From: Pseudolabrys sp.
GTDB lineage: Bacteria; Pseudomonadota; Alphaproteobacteria; Rhizobiales; Xanthobacteraceae
Assembly: GCA_030684935.1 (NCBI GenBank)
Contig: JAUXXH010000052.1
Span: 124,001 to 188,000 of the forward strand
Length of the DNA stretch: 64,000 nt
Direction: 5' to 3'
The translations under genes and the position numbers were made by a program. Shown here piece after piece: positions 19,186 to 27,783 of the stretch. Below the pieces are notes generated by a model, which did not search any database, was not told the origin of the DNA, and saw nothing but the letters and a program-made list of their open reading frames with translations. Each line of letters begins with the position of its first letter. Positions within the stretch are counted from its first letter, which is position 1.

Positions 19186-20808
19186 ATGTCGCGTGCGGGG
19201 GCCATTTTCCAACAGACTCTCCGTTGGGGCGCCCTGGGTCTCGCGGCTCTCGTCCTGGTCACCGCCGTCAGCACCGACGCCGACGCGCGGAACCGCAAGC
19301 GCAAGGCCGCCGCGCCAGCCTATACCCCGCCCTATGCCTCGCTCGTCATCGACGTCAATTCCGGCTCGGTCTTGCAGGCGACCAATGCCGACACGCAGCG
19401 CTTTCCGGCCTCGCTGACCAAGATCATGACGCTCTATCTGCTGTTCGAGCAGTTGGAGTCAGGCAAGATGAAGCTGAACACCGAAATGCCGGTGTCATTA
19501 AATGCCTCCCGCCAGGCGCCGTCCAAACTGGCGCTCAAGCCGGGTCAAACGATCCAGGTCGAGACCGCGATCCGCGCCCTCGTCACCAAATCGGCCAATG
19601 ACGTCGCCGTCGTGATCGCCGAAGCCATTGGCGGTGATGTTGCCACCTTCGGCCGCCAGATGACAGCCAAGGCCCGCGCCCTCGGCATGAACAACACCGT
19701 CTACCGGAACCCCCACGGCCTGCCCGACTCCGAACAGATCACCACCGCGCGCGACCAGGTCATCTTGGGCCGTGCCGTCCAGGATCGCTTCCCGCAATAT
19801 TATCACTACTTTTCGACACGAACCTTGGCCTTCCGCGGCCAGACCATACGCAATCACAATCGCCTGCTGGGCAGCGTCGCCGGCGTCGACGGCATCAAGA
19901 CCGGCTATATCCGCGCCTCCGGTTTCAATGTCGTCACCTCGGTGCGCCGCGGCAACCGGCATATCGTGGCGGCCGTGTTCGGCGGCAGCACGGCGGCCGC
20001 CCGCGATGCCCGTATGCGCAGCCTGATCGACAACAATATCAACATCGCTTCGGTGCGACGCACCACGCCGCTGATCGTCGAAGGCTGGACGGGCGGAAGG
20101 GTCGTCCAGGTCGCTTCCGCGCCACCGGTACCGGCTGCCGATCCCCGCCCCGCGCCCGTGGCGGCGGCTGCCGTGCCGATGCCCGTCCCGTCACCGGCCC
20201 CGGCCGCCGCACCGACGCCGATCGCGGCGCCGGCGACTGCCGCCGTGACCCCCGGCTCGACCGACCCGATCAAGCCCGTAGCCGTGCGGACCGTCGCCGT
20301 GCAACCAGCCACCGTGAGCACGGCGTCGCTGTCGCCACTGCCGCCCGATAATCGCAGGCTGCTGCCTGCTCCGGCCGGCACGACCTCCAGCGTCACCACC
20401 GTCGCCACCGTCAAAAACGAGCTGCCGCCGCCGCCCCCTGGCGCAGGCCCCGGCATCCTGGGCGTTCTCCCGGCGCGGCAGGTTTCGTCGGCCCAGGTCG
20501 CTTCGGCCGGCGGCCCGGTCCCGGTCCCGGCGGCAACGGCAGAACTGGCCGCACGCCCGCGCGGCGGCTGGATGATCCAGGTCGGGGCCTTCGACGACGA
20601 AGGCGCCGCCAAGGACCGTCTGGTCGAAGCCAAGGACAAGGCCAAAGCCCAGCTTGGCGAAGCCAGCCCGTTTACCGAAAAAGTCGCGCGAGGCCCGAAG
20701 TCGCTTTTCCGCGCCCGTTTCGCCGGCATTGACAAGGATCAGGCTGAGACCGCCTGCAAGAACCTCAAGCGCAGCGATATCCCCTGCATGACGCTGCGGA
20801 ATAACTAG
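19186..20808 (+). CDS. D-alanyl-D-alanine carboxypeptidase with C-terminal SPOR domain
   Basis: A 540-residue peptidase of family S11 (DacA/PBP5-like), which trims pentapeptide side chains of peptidoglycan. After an N-terminal signal/anchor segment come the three active-site motifs: S76-LT-K79, S136-A-N138 and K238-T-G240. A long Pro/Ala-rich linker (residues 300-455) follows, then a SPOR domain (about 465-540, GGWMIQVGAFDDEGAAKDRL) that binds denuded glycan strands, often at the division site. The start at 19186 follows GGGAG; the TTG at 19174 is less likely. Catalytic motifs are complete, so it should be active in the periplasm. Confidence 0.94.
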   Translation: MSRAGAIFQQTLRWGALGLAALVLVTAVSTDADARNRKRKAAAPAYTPPYASLVIDVNSGSVLQATNADTQRFPASLTKIMTLYLLFEQLESGKMKLNTEMPVSLNASRQAPSKLALKPGQTIQVETAIRALVTKSANDVAVVIAEAIGGDVATFGRQMTAKARALGMNNTVYRNPHGLPDSEQITTARDQVILGRAVQDRFPQYYHYFSTRTLAFRGQTIRNHNRLLGSVAGVDGIKTGYIRASGFNVVTSVRRGNRHIVAAVFGGSTAAARDARMRSLIDNNINIASVRRTTPLIVEGWTGGRVVQVASAPPVPAADPRPAPVAAAAVPMPVPSPAPAAAPTPIAAPATAAVTPGSTDPIKPVAVRTVAVQPATVSTASLSPLPPDNRRLLPAPAGTTSSVTTVATVKNELPPPPPGAGPGILGVLPARQVSSAQVASAGGPVPVPAATAELAARPRGGWMIQVGAFDDEGAAKDRLVEAKDKAKAQLGEASPFTEKVARGPKSLFRARFAGIDKDQAETACKNLKRSDIPCMTLRNN

Positions 20809-20809
20809 C

Positions 20810-20827
20810 GCGCGCCTGAAGGCGCGC
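20810..20827. terminator. Hairpin just after the carboxypeptidase gene
   Basis: GCGCGCC and GGCGCGC form a perfect 7-base stem with a TGAA loop directly after the TAG stop. There is no T-run, so it may slow 3' decay or terminate only in part. Confidence 0.45.
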
Positions 20828-20928
20828 AACGACACCAATAAAAATACAATTCAAAACAAGAAAATGCCGATAACAGGACTGCGTCGAACGCCAGGAGCCG
20901 CTGACGGTATTGTTGCGTCAGGAGTATC

Positions 20929-21624
20929 TCAGCGATGGCGACGAAGAAGAATTTCCTTGGCCTCGTTAATGCGGGCCGCGAGGTAGGTCGACCCTCCCTG
21001 ATCGGGATGGAATTTTTTCATCAGCGTGCGGTGCGCGCGACCGATGTCGTCGGCGCTCGCGCCGGCCTGCAGGCCAAGGATCTGATAGGCCTCCTGCTCC
21101 GACATTTTGCCGCCGGGCGCCGCGCCCCGCCCCGCTGCCGGGTCACCTTGCGCGTATTCACTCCAGCCGGGATCCCGGCGGTCAAGATACGCCATCAATA
21201 GCGCGCGGCTCTCGTCGTCGACTTCGCCCAGCAGTTCGACCAGCGTGGCGATGTCGACGCCTTCAAGCGCGGCACCCTGCAGGCGGCCCGAGAGAATGCG
21301 CCCGCGCATGGCCCCCGTGTCGTGATCGAGCTCCATCTCGAAAAACGTCGACTGCACGCGCGACGCCTGCCCGCTGCTCTTCTGCGCCCGGGCGGAAAAG
21401 CCGGCTGGCCCGAACGGCATCCAGCCGAGCAGGCCGAGGCCGAAGGCGCCGACCATGATGCCCATGCCGAGATTGCCGCGCAGGCCGAGAAATACGCCGA
21501 GCCCGAGCGCGGCGATGCCGCCGCCGGCCTTGAGGATGCGCGCGCCGAGCTTGGGCTCGACCTTGGAAATCAGGTGCAGCGCCCACAGCCCCAGCACCAG
21601 TGCCAATAACCCGAAAACCAGCAT
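20929..21624 (-). CDS. Membrane-anchored J-domain protein
   Basis: A 231-residue protein. The first 70 residues hold two or three membrane segments (LVFGLLALVLGLWALHLIS; GGIAALGLGVFLGL; MGIMVGAFGLGLLGW). The middle (95-150) has MELDHDTGAMRGRILSG and a conserved VDDESRALLMAYLDRR helix. The C-terminus is a J domain with AYQILGL and the HPD motif at 206-208 (KKFHPDQGGS), which stimulates DnaK/Hsp70. The arrangement resembles the Tim14/Pam18-like J proteins of alphaproteobacteria. It starts 4 bases after the stop of the upstream VWA gene, so they form an operon. Confidence 0.88.
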   Translation of the reverse strand: MLVFGLLALVLGLWALHLISKVEPKLGARILKAGGGIAALGLGVFLGLRGNLGMGIMVGAFGLGLLGWMPFGPAGFSARAQKSSGQASRVQSTFFEMELDHDTGAMRGRILSGRLQGAALEGVDIATLVELLGEVDDESRALLMAYLDRRDPGWSEYAQGDPAAGRGAAPGGKMSEQEAYQILGLQAGASADDIGRAHRTLMKKFHPDQGGSTYLAARINEAKEILLRRHR

Positions 21625-21628
21625 CGGC

Positions 21629-22360
21629 TTATTTCATCTGCGCAAGCAGCAGGCGCGCGCTGCCTGCCTTGCGCGCCGATAGGTCAGACAAGGCCTTGAT
21701 GCCGCCGGCGGCATAGGCGGCCACGGCGCGCAGCAATTCGCCGAGCTGGCTCGCAGCGCCGGTGTCGAAGCGCGAATAGGCGCCCCGGGTCAGCCGGGCG
21801 ATCTCGCGAAAGGCGTTTTCCGCGACCGGGTCGTGGCCCTCCTGAAACATGAACACGGGCACGCCGAGCAGGCCGAGTTCGCCGGCCGCGGCGCACAGGT
21901 CGTCGATGCTCTCCTCCATGGCGTCGCCAACAAACACCAGCGCCTGCGCCCGCTGCTTGGCGCTTTCCTGGCGGGCGTGGCTCAGCACCTTGCCGATCTG
22001 CGTGTGACCGCCGCGGACGTCGATGCGCGACATCAAGTCGGCCAGCTTGTCGCTGCCGGCGACCCAGCCGGAGGCCCGGCATTCGTTCATGCCGCGGAAA
22101 TAAACGAGCTGGATATCGAGCCCGCCGACCGAGGCGGCCTCGCGGAACATGTCGGCCTGCAGCGCGCAGGCGGAATCCCAGGTCGGCTGCCGGCTCATGG
22201 TGGCGTCGAGGGCAAAGATCAGCCGGCCGCGCTTGCCCGCTGTCGGCGCCGGGCCGAGCGAGCGCACCTTGGCCAGAAACGCGTCGATTTCCGTCCGCGA
22301 CGCGGGTTCCGTCCCGGCGGTCGTGGGCGCCGGGGTCTGGCGGGTACGGTCTTTGCTCAT
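21629..22360 (-). CDS. VWA domain-containing protein
   Basis: A 243-residue soluble protein with a von Willebrand A domain from about residue 45. The metal site D52-x-T54-x-S56 is seen in LIFALDATMSRQPTWD, and QALVFVGDAMEESIDDL holds another family block. There is no signal peptide. VWA proteins often bridge partners in a metal-dependent way; no target is known here. The gene is directly followed by the J-domain gene and preceded by mipZ 101 bases upstream, all on the minus strand. Confidence 0.87.
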   Translation of the reverse strand: MSKDRTRQTPAPTTAGTEPASRTEIDAFLAKVRSLGPAPTAGKRGRLIFALDATMSRQPTWDSACALQADMFREAASVGGLDIQLVYFRGMNECRASGWVAGSDKLADLMSRIDVRGGHTQIGKVLSHARQESAKQRAQALVFVGDAMEESIDDLCAAAGELGLLGVPVFMFQEGHDPVAENAFREIARLTRGAYSRFDTGAASQLGELLRAVAAYAAGGIKALSDLSARKAGSARLLLAQMK

Positions 22361-22461
22361 CGGGTCGCTCTCATGGCCACAGTCTACACCGATTCAACGC
22401 GCCGCGGGCGCATCCGCCTCAAATGGCGATGTGCGGCAAAAGGTGCAATGGCAGCAGGAAT

Positions 22462-23379
22462 TTAGATGACGTCGTGGACCTGGAGCGGCTGGTCCATGAC
22501 GGAATACCACTCGGCGCGGGCGCTGGCGCGGCGGCGGCCGTTTTCCGAGAGCGGCAGATGCAGCGCATTCAGCAGCGAGATCACTTCCTCGCGCGCCGTG
22601 ATGTGCGACATGCTCGGCCGGGTGCCGAGGGTGATTTCGTCGAGATCGTCGAGCGCGGTCAGGCCGCGCGGGAAGAATTCGCGGTAGACGACGCGTTCGG
22701 CAAAGCCGTCGACGCTGCGGAAGCCCATGCGCTTCGACAACTGGTTGATGCCCTCGCCGACCAGCCGCTTGTTGCGCGAGCCGAGCGTGGCGAGACGGTT
22801 GCGCACCACGATCCAGTCCGTGACGCGGCCGTCGACAAGCCGGCGCTGGCGGCGCGCCTCGCGCACCATCTCGGCATAGTGGCTTTCGCCGGTGACGGTG
22901 AAATTGGTCTGGTCGAGCGTGGCCAGCACGTCGAAATCGACGAAGCTGTCGTTCAGCGGCGTCACCAGCGTATCGGCCATCGAATGCGCCAGCCGCATCA
23001 GGTAGGTGTCGTTGCCGGGCGTGTCGATCACCACCACGTCATGGCTATGCTCGATCCGGGCGATCGCCTTCGAGAAATTGGCGAACTCCTGCGCTTCGTT
23101 GGCCTCGACCAGATTGCCGTCGGCGCGCGCGATGCAGTAATGCGTCGGCAGTTCGAGCTTGAGGCGGGCGCGCTCGGCCCAGGCGCGGCGGTTCTCGACG
23201 TAGTGGGTAAAGCTCTGCTGCCGCGAGTCGAGATCGATGGTGGCGACACGCTGGCCGGCCTTCATCAGCGCCACCGCGATGTGCAAGGCGGTGGTGGATT
23301 TGCCCGAGCCGCCCTTCTCATTGCCGAGCACGACAACGTGCGCAGACTGCGGGGACTCCTGGATCGGCTGGACCAACAT
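22462..23379 (-). CDS. mipZ: Division-plane positioning ATPase MipZ
   Basis: A 305-residue ParA-type P-loop ATPase. The deviant Walker A is KGGSGKST at residues 22-29, with VVVIDTPG as Walker B and the strand NDSFVDFDVLATLD. MipZ forms a gradient from the ParB-bound pole and blocks FtsZ polymerisation, so the ring assembles at midcell in alphaproteobacteria that lack MinCD. The length and C-terminal part (RVVYREFFPRGLTALD) match MipZ rather than a plasmid ParA. It is divergent from panC; a TTAACCATTAA element lies in the shared promoter gap. Confidence 0.93.
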   Translation of the reverse strand: MLVQPIQESPQSAHVVVLGNEKGGSGKSTTALHIAVALMKAGQRVATIDLDSRQQSFTHYVENRRAWAERARLKLELPTHYCIARADGNLVEANEAQEFANFSKAIARIEHSHDVVVIDTPGNDTYLMRLAHSMADTLVTPLNDSFVDFDVLATLDQTNFTVTGESHYAEMVREARRQRRLVDGRVTDWIVVRNRLATLGSRNKRLVGEGINQLSKRMGFRSVDGFAERVVYREFFPRGLTALDDLDEITLGTRPSMSHITAREEVISLLNALHLPLSENGRRRASARAEWYSVMDQPLQVHDVI

Positions 23380-23443
23380 TGACGCGCCCTTTGATCCGGC
23401 AATTCTCGATGTTTTACGATGCTTTAGTCAAGTTTATCACAGT

Positions 23444-23454
23444 TTAACCATTAA
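23444..23454. promoter_or_regulatory. TTAACCATTAA element between mipZ and panC (possible CtrA half-site)
   Basis: The sequence contains TTAACCAT, the CtrA half-site described for Sinorhizobium, with a second TTAA overlapping it. It lies 65 bases upstream of mipZ and 78 upstream of panC. Control of mipZ by the cell-cycle regulator is plausible but not shown. Confidence 0.45.
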
Positions 23455-23531
23455 TCCACGTGGTCGTACTTACCGTCTCCTGATATTGGCTAGCGCGGTT
23501 CCACGACAAGAACCTGACAAGGTCGGCCGGC

Positions 23532-24395
23532 ATGGCGATTAAAACGACAAAACGGCCTTCGGTCGTGCGCACGATTTCGGCACTCCGCCGCGCCATTCAG
23601 CACTACCGCGACGGCGGCGAGCGCATCGCGCTGGTGCCGACCATGGGCGCCCTGCACCGCGGCCATCTGACACTGGTGCGCGAAGCACGGCGCCGCGCCG
23701 AGCGCGTCGTGGTGTCGATCTTCGTCAACCCGGCGCAGTTCGCGCCACACGAGGATTTCGGCAGCTATCCACGCACTTTCGAGACCGATCTTGAAGCTCT
23801 TGCGGAAGAGCAGGTCGAACTGGTCTGGGCGCCGCCGCCGGCGGTGATGTATCCGGACGGATTCGCCACGCGGATCGCGCCGGAGGGCGCAGCGCTGGCC
23901 GGGCTCGAGGACAAATTCCGCCCGCACTTCTTCGGCGGCGTCTGCACCGTCGTGGCCAAGCTGTTCACCCAGGCGATGCCGGACGTCGCGCTGTTCGGCC
24001 AGAAGGACTACCAGCAGCTCCGCGTGGTGACCCAGATGGCGAGCGACCTCGACCTGCCGGTGAAGGTGATCGGCGTGCCGACCGTGCGCGAGAAGGACGG
24101 CCTGGCCCTGTCGTCGCGCAATGTCTACCTGTCGGCCCCGGAGCGCGCCGCGGCGCCGGTGCTGCACCGGGTGCTGAAGGCCTGCGCCACCGGCATCAGG
24201 GCCGGAGAGCCGGTCGGCGCCGTGATCGCCGCCGGTCGTAAGGAAATCGCCAAAGCCGGCTTTGTGCTCGATTATCTCGAAGCCCGGCATGCGCTGACGC
24301 TGGCTCCCGTCACCTCGCGGCAGGATGGGCCGATCCGGCTGCTGGTGGCGGCGAAAATCGGCAAGACCCGGCTGATCGACAATCTGGCGGTGTAG
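23532..24395 (+). CDS. panC: Pantoate--beta-alanine ligase
   Basis: A 287-residue enzyme that joins pantoate and beta-alanine with ATP to make pantothenate, the coenzyme A precursor. The nucleotide-binding HIGH-like motif appears in [14 protein letters not shown] (residues 36-49). [13 protein letters not shown] and the KMSKS-like region with [15 protein letters not shown] follow, as does [16 protein letters not shown]. The length is normal and the start at 23532 fits. It stands alone, divergent from mipZ. Confidence 0.97.
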   Translation: MAIKTTKRPSVVRTISALRRAIQHYRDGGERIALVPTMGALHRGHLTLVREARRRAERVVVSIFVNPAQFAPHEDFGSYPRTFETDLEALAEEQVELVWAPPPAVMYPDGFATRIAPEGAALAGLEDKFRPHFFGGVCTVVAKLFTQAMPDVALFGQKDYQQLRVVTQMASDLDLPVKVIGVPTVREKDGLALSSRNVYLSAPERAAAPVLHRVLKACATGIRAGEPVGAVIAAGRKEIAKAGFVLDYLEARHALTLAPVTSRQDGPIRLLVAAKIGKTRLIDNLAV

Positions 24396-24472
24396 GCTTG
24401 CTGTCCCTCTCCACCGTCAAGCCCGGGCATGACGCGGAGTGTGACGCGGGCGCAGCGTCACCGCCGTCAGCC

Positions 24473-24910
24473 TCACAGCAGCCCCAACTCCCGCAGGTCG
24501 CGGCGCATTTGCTCCGGCATGGCAGCGGCACCGGGCGCGGCGCGGGCCAGATCGCGCGGCGCTTCCTTCGGCTCGAGATAGCGCCAGCCCTGAAACGCGG
24601 AACGTGGCCGCGGCTCGACCAGCACCAGTTTGCCGTCGAGCACGACGCGGCAGCGGCCGATGCCGTCCTTGTCGGTGAACGGGCGGATGTCGAGAATGCG
24701 TTCGCGGCAGGTGACCTGCCCCTTGATCACCCAGAACAGCGAGCCGCCGTCGGTCAGTTCTCCGGCGCGCTTCGGCACCATCCGCGTGGTGTGGATATGC
24801 TCGGGCTTCTGCCCCTTGGCCTTTTTCTCTTTCAGCTTCTGCTTGATCCAGCCGTCCAGATCGGCGACCGAGTCACAGCCAACGCAGAGCTTGATGAGAT
24901 GAAGCGGCAT
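24473..24910 (-). CDS. DUF1489 family protein
   Basis: A 145-residue conserved protein of unknown function found throughout alphaproteobacteria. Family features are the start LHLIKLCVGCDSVADLDGW, HTTRMVPKRAGEL, GSLFWVIKGQV and VEPRPRSAFQGWRYL. There is no signal peptide or membrane segment. It begins 14 bases after the carboxylase alpha gene on the same strand, so it may be co-transcribed, but no function link is known. Confidence 0.92.
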   Translation of the reverse strand: MPLHLIKLCVGCDSVADLDGWIKQKLKEKKAKGQKPEHIHTTRMVPKRAGELTDGGSLFWVIKGQVTCRERILDIRPFTDKDGIGRCRVVLDGKLVLVEPRPRSAFQGWRYLEPKEAPRDLARAAPGAAAMPEQMRRDLRELGLL

Positions 24911-24924
24911 TACTGACTTCCAAC

Positions 24925-26898
24925 TTACGTTTCGGACGAGGCGTCCCCGGCCTCGATCAGCATCACCTTGGCGCCTTCGGCGACCTGCGCACCGATGATG
25001 ACCGCAACCTCGGCCACGACGCCATCGACCGGCGCCGTCAGGGTATGTTCCATCTTCATGGCCTCGATGATGGCGAGACGTTGGCCGCGTGTGACCCGGT
25101 CGCCTTTGTCCACCAGAATGCCGAGCACCTTGCCATGCATCGGCGCGCGCACAAGCCCGCCAGAACCGGTGTCCCCAGACGCGTCGAGGGAAAGGTCGCG
25201 CAGCGCCACCCTGGTCTGGCGTCCTTGCCGCAGCACGTAGGCCGCCGCGCCATCCACGACCGTCACGGCGTCCGGCGCCACCGCAGCGCCACCAACTGTC
25301 ACCTCCGGTCCCGCCGGTCCATAGGTGACGTCCGCGACGACGTTTTCACCGTCGGCCAGCACGGGCAGCGCCAGCGTCCGCCTCCCGGATAGCTGAAACG
25401 CGTCGGTGGCGTCCCACGGCGACGACGGTGCGTCCGGTTCGCGCATGTCTGCCCCGGCAAGCCGCGCCTGCTCGCCCCGGAGCAGCTCCGCCACACCGGC
25501 TGCCGCGGCCGCCTTGTCGAGGCCCTGAGGCGCGACGCCCAGCGCTTCGAGATGGCCGTCGATGAAGCCGGTATCGAAATCGCCGTCGCGGAAGCCCGGC
25601 GCCCGGCACAGGCGGCTGAGAAAGCCGGCATTGCTGCGCGGGCCGATGACCACCGTGGCGTCGAGCGCATCGGCCAGACGGTTGAGCGCCGCGTTGCGGG
25701 TTGCGCCATGCGCGATCAGCTTGGCAATCATCGGATCGTAGAACGGCGTCACCGTGTCGCCGGCCTCGACGCCGCTGTCGACACGCAGCCCGTCGCCTTG
25801 CGGAAATTGCAGCGCGATCAGACGGCCGGTCGACGGCAGAAAGCCGCGCTCGGGATCCTCGGCATACAGCCTGGCCTCGACAGCGTGGCCGTCGAGCCGG
25901 ACCTCTCTTTGGGTCAGCGGCAGCGCCTCACCGGCGGCGATGCGGAACTGCCATTCGACCAGATCGAGCCCGGTCACGGCCTCGGTCACCGGATGTTCGA
26001 CCTGCAGCCGGGTGTTCATCTCCATGAACCAGAAGCCATCCGCCTTCAGCCCACCCGCGCCATCGGCGATGAACTCGACGGTGCCGGCGCCCTCGTAGCC
26101 GACCGCCTTAGCCGCGGCGACCGCCGCCGCGCCCATCGCCGCGCGCAAGTCCGCGCTCAGGCCCGGCGCCGGCGCTTCCTCGATCACCTTCTGGTGCCGG
26201 CGTTGCAGCGTGCAATCGCGCTCGTTGAGATGGATGGCGTTGCCGTGGCGGTCGGCAAAGACCTGCATCTCGATGTGGCGGGGGCTGGCGACGTATTTCT
26301 CGATCAGCACGCGCGCATCGCCAAACGCCGACGTCGCCTCGCGCTTCGCCGCCGCCAGCGCGGTATCGAAATCGGCATGGCGCTCGACTTTGCGCATGCC
26401 CTTGCCGCCGCCGCCGGCCACCGCCTTGATCAGCACCGGATAGCCGATCTCGAACGCCTTGCGCTTGAGGAAGGTCGGATCCTGCATGTCGCCATGAAAA
26501 CCCGGCACCACCGGCACGCCGGCCTTCTCCATCAGCGCCTTGGCGCGGTCCTTCAGTCCCATGGCGCGGATCGCGTCCGGCGGCGGGCCGACAAAGGCGA
26601 TGCCGGCGTCGCGGCAGGCCTCGGCGAAACCGGCGTTCTCCGACAGGAAGCCATAGCCGGGGTGGATGCAGCCGGCGCCGGACGCCTTGGCCGCGGCCAT
26701 CAGCGCGTCGATGCGCAGATAGCTCTCGGATGCCGGGGCCGGTCCGAGCCGGTGCGCCTCGTCGCACATCCGCACATGCATCGCTCCGGCGTCCGCATCG
26801 GAATAGACCGCAATGGTGCGCAGGCCGAGCCGTTGCGCAGTGCGGGCGATGCGGCAGGCGATCTCGCCGCGGTTGGCGATCAGGACGGAGGAAAACAT
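24925..26898 (-). CDS. mccA: Methylcrotonyl-CoA carboxylase biotin-carrying alpha subunit (acyl-CoA carboxylase)
   Basis: A 657-residue biotin-dependent carboxylase subunit. It begins SSVLIANRGEIACRIARTAQRLG, has the ATP-binding loop GGGGKGMRKV, MEMNTRLQVEHPVTE, and ends with a biotinyl domain whose acceptor lysine is near residue 615 in EAMKMEHTL. It carboxylates biotin; the beta subunit then transfers CO2 to the acyl-CoA. I favour methylcrotonyl-CoA as substrate because the beta subunit at 35409-37016 is of the methylcrotonyl type and an isovaleryl-CoA dehydrogenase lies at 49726, but propionyl-CoA carboxylase cannot be excluded from this chain alone. Unusually, the beta gene is about 8.5 kb away. 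Confidence 0.88.
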   Translation of the reverse strand: MFSSVLIANRGEIACRIARTAQRLGLRTIAVYSDADAGAMHVRMCDEAHRLGPAPASESYLRIDALMAAAKASGAGCIHPGYGFLSENAGFAEACRDAGIAFVGPPPDAIRAMGLKDRAKALMEKAGVPVVPGFHGDMQDPTFLKRKAFEIGYPVLIKAVAGGGGKGMRKVERHADFDTALAAAKREATSAFGDARVLIEKYVASPRHIEMQVFADRHGNAIHLNERDCTLQRRHQKVIEEAPAPGLSADLRAAMGAAAVAAAKAVGYEGAGTVEFIADGAGGLKADGFWFMEMNTRLQVEHPVTEAVTGLDLVEWQFRIAAGEALPLTQREVRLDGHAVEARLYAEDPERGFLPSTGRLIALQFPQGDGLRVDSGVEAGDTVTPFYDPMIAKLIAHGATRNAALNRLADALDATVVIGPRSNAGFLSRLCRAPGFRDGDFDTGFIDGHLEALGVAPQGLDKAAAAAGVAELLRGEQARLAGADMREPDAPSSPWDATDAFQLSGRRTLALPVLADGENVVADVTYGPAGPEVTVGGAAVAPDAVTVVDGAAAYVLRQGRQTRVALRDLSLDASGDTGSGGLVRAPMHGKVLGILVDKGDRVTRGQRLAIIEAMKMEHTLTAPVDGVVAEVAVIIGAQVAEGAKVMLIEAGDASSET

Positions 26899-26957
26899 CG
26901 GCGGACCCGTTCGTTGCGCCGGGATAGTAGAGGATGGCCGCGAAGCGTCGACCTTTA

Positions 26958-27764
26958 TTACCGCACCGCCGGCGGCGGACGCTTTGGCGGCAGCGGCGTG
27001 CCGGTCTCGGCAGGCGCCGCACCGGCGGTGGCCGGGTCGGTCGCCGCGGCCGCCAGCTGCGGCTCGGTGTCCATGATGCTCACCGGGGGGATCACCGTGC
27101 GCGGCAGATTGTTCTGCCCGGTGGCGGCCCGCGCCATCGCTGGCGGTTCGGCCAGCGATACCACCGGAGCCGTGTCACGCTCGGAGACTTGCGGCTGTTG
27201 CTGCGCCACCGGCGGCGCGACCGGCCGATTCCAGGACTCGGCATGGCGCGCGGTGTATTGCTCGAAGACGCGGTTGCGCAGATTGGCCTTCAGCACGCCG
27301 CTGTCGCGCACCAGCGCAAAGCCGTCGCAGCGCTCCGGCGTGCAGCCGTCGCGGATCGCCAGCACATGAGCGGCGATGCCGAAGCGGTCGAGTTCGATGG
27401 CGCGGCGGGTGGCGGCAAAGGCTTGGCCGAAATCATGGCTGCCGGCGGCCTCGGCCAGCAGCGCCAGTCGCGCGCCGGTATACTGAACCGCCGCCGCCGC
27501 GCTGGGCGCCGAGGCAAACACGGCCTTTTCGCAGGCCTGCTCGATCGCCTCGCCGGCGGTGCCGTCAAGACACGCCAGCGCCGACCCCGGCGCCAGCGCG
27601 CCGAGGCTTAACGCCATATGCCGTTCCAAAAGGGCGCGCCGCTCGGCCGCGCGCTGCTCAAGCGCCAGCCGGTCGAGGCCGGCGACCAGCGCCAGTCCGG
27701 CGGCGGCCAGCCCGGCAGCAACAAGAAGCAGGCGCATCAGTGACGTTGCAACCATATCCTTCAC
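26958..27764 (-). CDS. Conserved hypothetical membrane-anchored protein with Pro/Ala-rich tail
   Basis: A 268-residue protein of unknown function. One membrane segment lies near the N-terminus (LLLVAAGLAAAGLALVAGL), with the rest probably in the periplasm. The middle domain has cysteines in ALACLDG, EQACEKAVFAS and RDGCTPERCDGFALV, and a helical ALSLGAL/AAVQYTGARLALLAEA region. The last 90 residues are Pro/Ala-rich and disordered. It resembles hypothetical proteins common in Bradyrhizobium relatives. ATGs a few codons in are alternative starts. It lies 20 bases downstream of the Bug receptor gene on the same strand. Confidence 0.8.
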   Translation of the reverse strand: MKDMVATSLMRLLLVAAGLAAAGLALVAGLDRLALEQRAAERRALLERHMALSLGALAPGSALACLDGTAGEAIEQACEKAVFASAPSAAAAVQYTGARLALLAEAAGSHDFGQAFAATRRAIELDRFGIAAHVLAIRDGCTPERCDGFALVRDSGVLKANLRNRVFEQYTARHAESWNRPVAPPVAQQQPQVSERDTAPVVSLAEPPAMARAATGQNNLPRTVIPPVSIMDTEPQLAAAATDPATAGAAPAETGTPLPPKRPPPAVR

Positions 27765-27783
27765 CGATGCGCCTGCGATCAGG

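Noticed and set aside
25552-27369. A 605-codon plus-strand frame opposite mccA
   Set aside because: Antisense shadow of the carboxylase gene with no recognisable domains.
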